From NCBI GenBank assembly GCA_048498995.1, contig JBEHWX010000106.1:1-19358 (forward strand): a stretch of DNA of 19,358 nt. Direction: 5' to 3'. Position numbers and translations under genes: made by a program. The stretch is from JBEHWX01 sp048498995. Lineage in GTDB: Bacteria; Bacteroidota; Ignavibacteria; OLB7. Under the pieces are notes generated by a model. That model searched no databases and was not told the origin of the DNA. It was given only the letters and a program-made list of their open reading frames with translations. Numbering within the stretch: the first letter of the stretch is position 1; each line of letters opens with the position of its first letter. Of the stretch, positions 1 through 6,310 are shown piece by piece.

Positions 1-1191
1 GGTGACGTTCGAGGTGCCGAACTGCGGGGTCACGCTCGGGAACGCGGTACCGGTCACCGAGGCGACCAGCGTGGTTCCGTTGCGATAGACATCGGCGCGG
101 ACCGGAACGCTCTGACGGGAGTTACCGCCGACGTTCTTGAAGCGACCATTGATCGTGATCGAGGCATCGACGCCGTAGGCCGAGGCCGGACGAGTCGGGG
201 TAAACCACACGGAGTCCGCCGAGACGTCGTTGAGCACCGGCGACATGCGGTAGGCAATGCGCTGGCCATCGAGCGTCGGGAACTTGTAGTGGAAGTACGG
301 GACCGCGATGTAGTACGTCGGCGTGGCCGTGCCATAGCTCCAGTAGTACGCGTACAGGGCCGAGTAATACGGGTTCGAACCGTAGAGGTTGAAGGTTGGC
401 AGGCGGGTAATCGCCACCGTATCGCGCACCTCGGCCGGGTCGACCATGATCAGGAACTTCTCGGCGTCGTTGCCCGTCGGGCCAGGAGCCGAGTACTGAT
501 ACTGCTGACCGAGGTTCTTGATGCCGACCATCGCGCCGTACCCGAAGGTGTACTGCGGGTTGTTGCTCGGCCTGGTGCGGTCAATCGAGTTCGGACCGTA
601 GTGGTACTCGATGTTGCCGGTGTTCTCGAAGAACTTGGCCTGGAAGTTACCCGGGTTGCCCGACGGGTAATAGGAGCCCTGAACGCGCCACTCGACGGTG
701 AAGACGCGGTTCGGGGTCGTTCCATCGACACGCCAGTAGATGCCGCCCTGGGCGACACCGGCCGACTGCAGATCCGCCCAGTACGGGGAAACGACCTTGC
801 CGTAGTACCCGTAGTACTGCGGCGTGCCGTCGTAACCGAAGTCCGCCGGGTACGTGCCGTAGGAGTAGAGCGGGCTGGCGAACGACAGGTAGCCGGTGAT
901 CGACACGTACAGCGTGAAGCCCTGGCTGTAGTTCTGCCCGAGGAAGAAGAAGTTCATCGGCAGCGAGAGCGTGTACTCGTTGCCGGAATAGGCATAGTCG
1001 CTACCAGGGATAAGCGTGGTACCGGACATGCCGATGATGGACTGGAAGCCATCAGGAATGCGCGATGGAATGTACAGGTTCCAAGGCACGTTGACAGCCG
1101 GCGGGGTTGAGCCGGTTGCTTGCGAGAATCCTCTCGCGCTGGCAAATAGTAGTAGCACCCATACCAGCAGGGTGACTTTTCTGAAACTCAT
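1..1191 (-). CDS. Secreted tyrosine-rich surface protein, 3' part outside the window
   Basis: The reading frame is open from the ATG at 1191 to base 1 (397 codons, no stop), so the gene is cut by the window edge. The first 25 residues look like a signal peptide: Lys/Arg near the start, a hydrophobic run (LLVWVLLLF), then a small-residue site ending GFSQA. The mature part is rich in Tyr (about 39 of 397), Gly, Asn and Pro. Residues around 130-200 (YWADLQ, IYWRVDG, VEWRVQGSYY, FQAKFFENTG, IEYHYG) resemble the nidogen-like beta-sandwich pattern of Bacteroidota surface proteins. The visible end (SVWFTPTRP ... VRADVYRNG) looks like a CARDB-type Ig-like domain. A GGAG lies 6 nt before the start. 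A C-terminal sorting domain (type IX secretion) would be expected beyond the edge but cannot be seen. Function unknown; cell-surface or adhesin-like is inference. Confidence 0.85.
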   Translation of the reverse strand, partial: MSFRKVTLLVWVLLLFASARGFSQATGSTPPAVNVPWNLYIPSRIPDGFQSIIGMSGTTLIPGSDYAYSGNEYTLSLPMNFFFLGQNYSQGFTLYVSITGYLSFASPLYSYGTYPADFGYDGTPQYYGYYGKVVSPYWADLQSAGVAQGGIYWRVDGTTPNRVFTVEWRVQGSYYPSGNPGNFQAKFFENTGNIEYHYGPNSIDRTRPSNNPQYTFGYGAMVGIKNLGQQYQYSAPGPTGNDAEKFLIMVDPAEVRDTVAITRLPTFNLYGSNPYYSALYAYYWSYGTATPTYYIAVPYFHYKFPTLDGQRIAYRMSPVLNDVSADSVWFTPTRPASAYGVDASITINGRFKNVGGNSRQSVPVRADVYRNGTTLVASVTGTAFPSVTPQFGTSNVT

Positions 1192-1197
1192 ACGCGA

Positions 1198-1201
1198 CTC
1201 C
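1198..1201 (-). promoter_or_regulatory. Ribosome binding site of the surface protein
   Basis: GGAG on the minus strand, 6 nt before the ATG at 1191. It is one of the few convincing Shine-Dalgarno sequences in the window and supports this start, which also gives the signal peptide at the very N terminus. Confidence 0.6.
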
Positions 1202-1322
1202 AGGTAATTAATGGGGTATCGGAGCACACGTAGCCAAACACCACCAGGAAACAAAAGTTTCTCGCATACATCCCCATCTATTTCTCGATTCCTACCAATT
1301 TCACACGTCCCACCAAAACCGT

Positions 1323-1350
1323 CGAAATCGCGCCAGAATCGACGATTTCG
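1323..1350. repeat. Inverted repeat, possible operator or leader hairpin
   Basis: CGAAATCG (1323-1330) and CGATTTCG (1343-1350) are perfect 8-bp inverted arms separated by 12 nt. The right arm is followed by AAATTTCG, making a second short dyad around TTTCGAAA. It lies 130-160 bp upstream of the surface protein start and could be an operator or a hairpin in its leader. Confidence 0.35.
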
Positions 1351-1758
1351 AAATTTCGGATAATTCCCCATCTTTCTTCAAAATGGAGCATATTTTCTCG
1401 AATCTGGCCATTTTCATTTCTCCATTCCTGCGAACGAAGCATGAATGAGCGCGAATTTATCGGATCGTGCAAATTGCAAGTGTGGAGAATTATTAACTTG
1501 ACTTCGCTTCATCGACCGCCCTAACGACCTTCGATTTCGAGCAGGAATCGCCCCTCCTCCCCGTCAGCGATGCCCGGAACGGCCCTCACGGGTCCATGTG
1601 TCCGCATCGTCAGCCCCGGATGTGGCCTCCGAGAGCGTAACGCCCCGAACGAAAAAGCGCCTCCGCAGGGTGCCGGACGCGCTCGCATCGACGAAAAAAA
1701 ATCGCCGGTAATTAATATCAATATCAGAGAAAGCGGGACGGTATCAACCTGAATTCAG

Positions 1759-1860
1759 AAAAAACCTGCCGGCGGACGCGACTGTCAAGAGCATTAGTAC
1801 GAGACAGCTTTTGAAGATTGTGCTTCCTAACCCATAATCCTCACCCACGTCCACCGGCAG
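1759..1860 (-). terminator. Closing helix plus T6, terminator-like end of the candidate RNA
   Basis: The 13-bp helix 1848-1860/1766-1778 closes a 69-nt domain and is followed on the minus strand by GG and six T (1764-1759). The helix-plus-U-tract arrangement is that of an intrinsic terminator, although the loop is unusually large. Confidence 0.45.
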
Positions 1861-2006
1861 CTCATTCCATAAGCATCCTCAGGGAATTGTGGACAGATCG
1901 GCCATGGCGCCCACTGCGACTATCGATATCATTCGGCGTCAGGCAGCTTCAGCATGCCGACCATATCCACGGTAATCAGACCGCAGGATAATGGAGGCCG
2001 GAATTG
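1759..2006 (-). ncRNA. Candidate structured RNA, about 250 nt, family unknown
   Basis: A minus-strand promoter (2013-2045) is followed by sequence with no protein frame of 60 codons or more, two long-range helices and a T tract. Helix A pairs 1953-1962 with 1896-1906 (10 bp, one bulge). Helix B pairs 1848-1860 with 1766-1778 (13 bp). Helix B has one non-Watson-Crick position that is a G-U pair in a minus-strand RNA but a C-A mismatch in a plus-strand RNA, which argues for the minus strand. Inside helix B, 1782-1786 pairs with 1803-1807 and 1813-1816 with 1823-1826. Six T follow the closing helix on the minus strand. It does not show the signatures I know for tmRNA, RNase P RNA or SRP RNA, and 6S RNA is not convincing. 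It could be an independent small RNA or a terminated leader of the downstream surface protein gene. Confidence 0.5.
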
Positions 2007-2012
2007 CTTCGG

Positions 2013-2045
2013 CAAAATTATAATGCCAAGACAAGTGTGCGCAAA
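2013..2045 (-). promoter_or_regulatory. Bacteroidota-type promoter of the candidate RNA
   Basis: On the minus strand, TTTG (2045-2042) is followed after 21 nt by TAATTTTG (2020-2013), matching the Bacteroidota -33 TTTG and -7 TAnnTTTG elements. A TATAAT (2022-2017) overlaps the -7 element. Transcription would begin near 2006. Confidence 0.5.
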
Positions 2046-2344
2046 GAACGTTACACCTGATTCTTGCACATTTTTGACGCATCGATATTCGCCGTCGTCA
2101 TGTCCCATCAGGACGCAACGCGTCAGCCAGCATCGCGCCGCCGCGGAGGCGGCGCCGACGATGCCCTTCGGGAGAACCCTTCGGGAGAACGCTTACACGA
2201 GCGGTGCCCGCCGCGACCTTTCGGCGCGGCGAGCATACTCGCGCAATGGGAATGGAAGCTGCTGGCGGGAGAAGTGGTGTGGAAGCAACGGGGTGTGATG
2301 CTCCGCACACATGATCGGTCCGCCTGGTCCCATTCCATCGAGGA
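2046..2344. other. Intergenic stretch, nothing recognised
   Basis: Between the candidate RNA promoter and the hairpin behind the TPR gene. Short frames on both strands overlap each other and have no recognisable protein, start signal or codon pattern. No RNA gene or repeat was recognised here, apart from a repeated CTTCGGGAGAA(C) motif at 2165-2190. Confidence 0.5.
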
Positions 2345-2373
2345 CGAAGCGGGCCGGGTTCCGGCCCGCTTCG
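2345..2373 (-). terminator. 13-bp hairpin downstream of the TPR gene
   Basis: Perfect arms 2345-2357 and 2361-2373 (GAAGCGGGCCGG and its complement plus a C-G pair) around a 3-nt loop. It lies about 115 bp after the stop of the minus-strand TPR gene. There is no T tract on either side, so this is a GC hairpin of uncertain termination strength. A second, smaller dyad (2463-2467/2474-2478) sits directly behind the stop codon. Confidence 0.45.
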
Positions 2374-2486
2374 GAGCGGCCCGCCCGGAAGCGCGCCGTT
2401 CTCAGACATAGACCGGAGGCGACGTAAAATGTTTCCGCTCCCCGGCCGGCGAGAATGCAACAGATCGTCGCAGCGATCCGGCCCCC

Positions 2487-4004
2487 TCAGTCGATCATCG
2501 TCACGTCGCGCTCGATCTTGAATCTGAGCGTTCTCTCGTTGTCGTAGTCCTGAAAGCTCTTGGCCCGATCGATATTCTCCTGCCACCGTTTCGTGTCGCC
2601 GAGCGCGCGGTAGCATTCCGACATATGGAAATAGCTGAACGGAGCCACCCAGGTCTCGCCATGCTTGCCGGTGGCGATCGCCGACTGGAACAGCGGGATC
2701 GCGCGCTTGAAATCCCCCTTCTGCTGATATCCCCTGGCCTGAGCGAAATATGCCTGGGCACGCTGCGCCGGCGTGAGCCCTCCCCTGCCGAGCACGGCCG
2801 TGGCGAGCGTTATCGCCCCATCGTTTTGTCCGGAGCTCACCTGATTGATGGCGCGGATCAGATCGATGTCGGCCGCCGTCAACGGGCGCTTGCTCAGCTC
2901 AGCGGCGCGACGATTGGCCGCGCCATCCTCCGGCGAGGAGAAGCGGGGCCCCGCCGCCGCCTTCTGATACGCCTTGACCGCGAACTCCCGGTTGCCGCCG
3001 ATCTCGTAGCAGACCCCGAGCAGATACCAGGAGTAGGTGCGGAACATCTTCTCCCCCGAGGTCTTGAGGAACGACTGGAGATAGGCCTTCGCGCGGGGGA
3101 AGTCGTTCCGCTGGTAGTAGAGGATGCCGAGACGGCCGTAGCTCATCTCCGTGAACGTCTTGAAGTCGGTGTTGCCGAGACGGATCACGCTTTCGAAGAT
3201 GGGAATCGCCCGGTCGAACTGCGCCTTGTCCATGTAGACCGTGCCGAGGGCGTACAGGAGCGCCACGTTCCGCGGATAGCGATCGACCAGCCCCTTGAGC
3301 GTCGTGCTGCCGGCGTTGACATCATCGAGGTAGTAGATCTTCAGGAGCGCCATGATCATCCCCGCGTCGTTGCGGAAATAGCGTCCCTTCGCGGCGGCCT
3401 CCTCGATCTCCCGGATGCCGAGCTTCGCGTCCCCCTTGATGCCGGTGAAGCCGGCCATGAACTGCGCCGCCTTCGGCACCGATCCGAAGAGGAAGTGGAA
3501 GAGCCCGAGCCCGAGGCTGGCATCGTACAGCTTCGGATCCTCGCGACGGGCATCGTTCAGACGCTCGTAACAGGTCTTGGCCGCGATGGCCGCCGCGGTG
3601 ATGTTCTCCTCCCGGGCCTGCGCGATCGCGCGGTAGCCGTAGGACATGCCGAGGAAGAGCCGGGCGCGGGAATCCTTCGGGTTGGCGGCGATCCGCTGCT
3701 CGGCCACGGTGATGGTCTTGTCGCTGTAGCTCATGAACTGTCCGAGCTGCTCGCGACGGCGATCGAACAGATAACTCCAGAGATGGACGTTCGCCCGGTA
3801 GAAGTATCCGGCCGGATCGCGGGGATCGGCGGCGATGGCGCGGTCGAAGCTGGCCGATGCGCCGTCGAAGTCGACGTTGTAGAGCTGATCTATACCCCGC
3901 ATGATGTGCTGATCGATTGCGTCGGCGCGGAGCGAGACGGCGGTGCCGACAAGCAGCAGGAGCACGGCCGCGGGGAGTGTTCGGAGGAAACGGTGAGAGA
4001 TCAT
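2487..4004 (-). CDS. Exported tetratricopeptide-repeat protein
   Basis: 505 residues. An N-terminal signal peptide is visible: basic start (ISHRFLR), hydrophobic core (AAVLLLLVGTAV), and cleavage probably near residue 27-29 (SLRADA). TPR-like helical pairs fill the rest. The first (around 34-70) contains the typical ALxxxP-style end DPRDPAGYFYRANVHLW. Later units include YPRNVALLYALGTVYMDKAQFDRAIPIF and FSYFHMSECYRALGD (split here for length). The central part with AIAQAREEN and LGLGLFHFLFGSVPKAAQF resembles a family I recall from Ignavibacteria and relatives. It is probably a periplasmic or outer-membrane-associated scaffold; there is no lipobox cysteine, so a soluble periplasmic protein is likely. 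No catalytic motif was seen. The ATG at 4004 has no clear Shine-Dalgarno sequence. The gene is transcribed divergently from the lysC cluster across a 292-bp gap. Confidence 0.88.
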   Translation of the reverse strand: MISHRFLRTLPAAVLLLLVGTAVSLRADAIDQHIMRGIDQLYNVDFDGASASFDRAIAADPRDPAGYFYRANVHLWSYLFDRRREQLGQFMSYSDKTITVAEQRIAANPKDSRARLFLGMSYGYRAIAQAREENITAAAIAAKTCYERLNDARREDPKLYDASLGLGLFHFLFGSVPKAAQFMAGFTGIKGDAKLGIREIEEAAAKGRYFRNDAGMIMALLKIYYLDDVNAGSTTLKGLVDRYPRNVALLYALGTVYMDKAQFDRAIPIFESVIRLGNTDFKTFTEMSYGRLGILYYQRNDFPRAKAYLQSFLKTSGEKMFRTYSWYLLGVCYEIGGNREFAVKAYQKAAAGPRFSSPEDGAANRRAAELSKRPLTAADIDLIRAINQVSSGQNDGAITLATAVLGRGGLTPAQRAQAYFAQARGYQQKGDFKRAIPLFQSAIATGKHGETWVAPFSYFHMSECYRALGDTKRWQENIDRAKSFQDYDNERTLRFKIERDVTMID

Positions 4005-4088
4005 GGGCGTTCTATGTCTGTTCGGAATATGCCACCGGACCCTCGATCGCCATCGGCGCCGCCGAGCGCACGGTGGAGATCGCCATGA

Positions 4089-4115
4089 TGGAACGACGCA
4101 CGATGGATCGTTCCA
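4089..4115. repeat. Inverted repeat in the divergent promoter region
   Basis: TGGAACGA (4089-4096) and TCGTTCCA (4108-4115) are perfect 8-bp inverted arms separated by 11 nt, in the 292-bp gap (4005-4296) between the TPR gene and the lysC cluster. A third related ACGATG follows. The position suits an operator for one or both divergent genes. No clear promoter pair was found for either gene, only a TATATT at 4214-4219 on the plus strand. Confidence 0.35.
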
Positions 4116-4247
4116 CGATGAAGCTCTCCGCCCGGGAGTGCTCCGCCGAGGAGCGCTCCGCGCGCGACGCGCTTCGTAACGGCCGGGATCGCTTCCCGGG
4201 GGACCCGAGTGACTATATTAGAGGCTTGATCGTAAACGGGACATTCT

Positions 4248-4277
4248 CCGGGAAGATTCACGAAATCTCTCTCCCGG
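4248..4277 (+). promoter_or_regulatory. Leader hairpin upstream of the lysC cluster
   Basis: Two stacked stems, 4248-4253/4272-4277 (CCGGGA/TCCCGG) and 4254-4258/4264-4268 (AGATT/AATCT), with a 5-nt loop and a 3-nt bulge. It ends 19 nt before the start codon at 4297, just before a GGGAG (4281-4285). A folded leader could limit access to that ribosome binding site, which is inference. Confidence 0.35.
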
Positions 4278-4296
4278 CACGGGAGAAATCGACGAC

Positions 4297-4899
4297 ATGG
4301 ACGACACATCGTATCGACAGCTGCTCGACAGGTTGAAAAGCCCGGCCGAGGCGATCCATACCGTGGAGCTGACCGATCAGGAGATCGCCTCGCTCACGCC
4401 GCAGCAGGCGGATGAGCTGGTGGCGCAGTACGGCTCGACATCATTGATGATGCTCCCGAAATCGGAGCGCGACTACTTCGACTGGCTCCGCGCCGAGGAT
4501 CCGGAGATCTGGAAGGATCTCTGGGGGGGCGAGGACCAGCCCTACCTCATCAGCCTCGGCAATCTTCCGGATCTGCTCCCGAACCGCCGCGGATTCCTGA
4601 TCTGCGACCTGCTGGAGAACCCGAACTACTACTTCACCGCCGCCGACATCACGCGCGAGGAGGGCTCCGCCTTCTGCGACGCCGCGATCGAGCGGGTGAA
4701 GTCCAACGAGCCGCTCAGCCTCGATCAGGCGTTCGTCGTCGAGGTCTGGCGCGCGCCGATCGACATGTGGCGCTTCAGCTACAACTATCAGCTGCCGCTG
4801 GCCGAGACGAAGCGCGTGGTGCGGTGGCTCCTCGACGAAGGCATTCTCACCCATAACCGCACCGGCAGACGCGAGCCGGAAGAGACCGAGCAGACATGA
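4297..4899 (+). CDS. Conserved-looking acidic protein of unknown function, first gene of the lysC cluster
   Basis: 200 residues, Asp/Glu-rich, with no signal peptide or membrane segment, so probably cytoplasmic. The body (about 55-180) looks well folded, with a pattern of LMMLPKSERDYFDWL, LISLGNLPDLLPNRRGF, LICDLLENPNYYF, AFVVEVWRAPIDMWRF and VVRWLLDEGIL. The end suggests a helix-turn-helix-like helical pair (LPLAETKRVVRWLLDEGIL), but no DNA-binding role can be claimed. I do not recognise a named family. I have a faint recollection of similar proteins in Ignavibacteria-type genomes. The start is the ATG at 4297 with GGGAG 11 nt upstream. The stop overlaps the lysC start (ATGA), which implies translational coupling, so a role connected with aspartate-family amino acids is possible but unproven. 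Confidence 0.8.
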   Translation: MDDTSYRQLLDRLKSPAEAIHTVELTDQEIASLTPQQADELVAQYGSTSLMMLPKSERDYFDWLRAEDPEIWKDLWGGEDQPYLISLGNLPDLLPNRRGFLICDLLENPNYYFTAADITREEGSAFCDAAIERVKSNEPLSLDQAFVVEVWRAPIDMWRFSYNYQLPLAETKRVVRWLLDEGILTHNRTGRREPEETEQT

Positions 4900-6296
4900 T
4901 TCAGGGCACCTCCAATCACTCCACCGTCGTCCTGAAGTTCGGAGGAACCTCGGTCAAGGACGCCGAGGCGATGCGACGCGTGGTCTCGATCGTCGAGCGT
5001 GAGCGCGGCCGCCGCCCGGTCGTGGTCACCTCCGCCTGCGCCGGCGTCACCGATGCCCTCCTGGAATGCGCGCGCCTTAGCGGACTTGGAGACGAAGCGG
5101 CGGCCATGACGATTGCCGAGGAGCTGCGCCAACGCCACCTCGGCATCCTGCGCGACCTTTGCGGCGACCAGGAGCCGAACGGCGAGCCGGGCGGCGAGCC
5201 GGACGGAGCCGACGACCTTCGCGAGCTGCTCGACCGGATCGCGCAGCTGGTGCGCGGCGTGACCCTGCTTGGTGAGCTGACCCCGCGGACGATCGATCAC
5301 TTTGCCGGCTTCGGCGAGCGCCTCTCCTCCATCCTGCTCACCGCGGCCTTCACCAACGCCGGCTGGCGCGCCGCCCGCGCCGACAGCCGCGGCTTCATCG
5401 TGACCGACGCCTGCTTCGGCTCGGCGCGCCCGCTCATGGACCGGATCGACCGGCAGGCGCCCGCCCGGATCCTTCCCCTTCTCGACAGCCACGACGTGGT
5501 GATCGCCCAGGGATTCATCGGCCGGACCGAGGAGGGAATCGACACCACGATCGGACGGGGCGGATCAGACCATACCGGCGCGCTCATCGGCGCGGCCCTC
5601 GGCTCGCGCGAGATTCAGATCTGGACCGACGTGAGCGGCATCCTCACCGCCGATCCCCGACTGGTGCCGACGGCGCGGGTGGTGCCGGAGGTGACCTTCA
5701 CCGAGGCTCGCGAGCTGGCCTACTTCGGCGCGAAGGTGATCCATCCCGATACGATACTTCCGGCCGTCGAGCGGAGCATTCCGGTGGTGATCAAGAACTC
5801 GATGCGCCCCGACGACGCCGGCACGCGGATCCTCCCGGATGGCTCCGATGTCCCGGCCGGCATCCACTCGGTGACGATGAAGCGGGGGATGACGGTCCTG
5901 AAGCTCGCCCCGCGCGACGCGCGCGAGGGCTCCGCCTCGGTCGAGGAGGCGCTCGGCGTCTTCGCCAACCGCGATGTCCCGATGCAGTGCGCGCTCCTGG
6001 CCGAGTCCCGCGGGCTCGTCGCGGTGCCGAGCGGCGCGGTGGACGATATCCTGCTGGCCGCGCTGGAATCCCGCTGCGTGCTGGCGCGGGAGGAGAACGT
6101 GGCGCTCCTCTGCCTCACCGGCGCCTCGCTGCAGGCAACGCCGGGAGTGCTCGGACGCGCGTTCGAGGCGTTCGAGGAGCTTCCGATCACCTTCGTGGCC
6201 GCCGGCACCAGCGAACATATCGTGCTGGTCGGAGTCCCGGACGACAACGCGGTGGAGGCGCTCGCCACCGTGCACGAGGGGCTGTTCGGCCGATAG
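4896..6296 (+). CDS. lysC: Aspartate kinase (monofunctional)
   Basis: 466 residues. It phosphorylates aspartate to aspartyl phosphate, the first step to lysine, threonine, methionine and diaminopimelate. The amino-acid kinase domain begins with the signature KFGGTS (residues 14-19) and contains GFGERLSS, TTIGRGGSDHTGALI, WTDVSGILTADPRLV and the FGAKVIHPDTI stretch. Two C-terminal ACT-type modules (about 325-395 and 400-466) suggest feedback control by an end-product amino acid. A short Gly/Glu/Pro-rich insert (NGEPGGEPDGADD, near residue 95) is a lineage-specific loop. The length fits the single-function LysC class, with no homoserine dehydrogenase fused. The ATG overlaps the preceding stop by 4 nt, and the next gene starts 14 nt after the TAG. 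Confidence 0.97.
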   Translation: MIQGTSNHSTVVLKFGGTSVKDAEAMRRVVSIVERERGRRPVVVTSACAGVTDALLECARLSGLGDEAAAMTIAEELRQRHLGILRDLCGDQEPNGEPGGEPDGADDLRELLDRIAQLVRGVTLLGELTPRTIDHFAGFGERLSSILLTAAFTNAGWRAARADSRGFIVTDACFGSARPLMDRIDRQAPARILPLLDSHDVVIAQGFIGRTEEGIDTTIGRGGSDHTGALIGAALGSREIQIWTDVSGILTADPRLVPTARVVPEVTFTEARELAYFGAKVIHPDTILPAVERSIPVVIKNSMRPDDAGTRILPDGSDVPAGIHSVTMKRGMTVLKLAPRDAREGSASVEEALGVFANRDVPMQCALLAESRGLVAVPSGAVDDILLAALESRCVLAREENVALLCLTGASLQATPGVLGRAFEAFEELPITFVAAGTSEHIVLVGVPDDNAVEALATVHEGLFGR

Positions 6297-6310
6297 CGAG
6301 TCCAAGACCC

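Larger units (their letters stand above)
1192..1758. other. AT-rich intergenic stretch without a supported gene
   Basis: Between the surface protein start and the candidate RNA. By count of bases 1201-1500 the GC content is about 43%, far below the flanking coding DNA (above 60%). A 54-codon minus-strand frame (ATG at 1442, stop at 1278) has AT-rich third positions and no ribosome binding site, and it is not called. The promoter of the surface gene should lie here, but no good -10/-35 or TAnnTTTG pair was found. A8 (1688-1695) and an inverted repeat at 1323-1350 are the other visible landmarks. Confidence 0.6.

Noticed and set aside
1759..2006. tmRNA, RNase P RNA, SRP RNA or 6S RNA as identity of the structured RNA
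   Set aside because: I could not find their hallmark conserved strings or a tRNA-like end; the identity is left open.
1954..2411. Overlapping plus-strand frames of 114-115 codons
   Set aside because: Two frames overlap each other, lack protein-like pattern, and cross the candidate RNA promoter and the hairpin at 2345-2373.
2625..4088. Long plus-strand frame (487 codons) opposite the TPR gene
   Set aside because: Arg/Glu/Leu-rich antisense shadow of a gene with clear signal peptide and TPR pattern on the minus strand; typical of GC-rich DNA.
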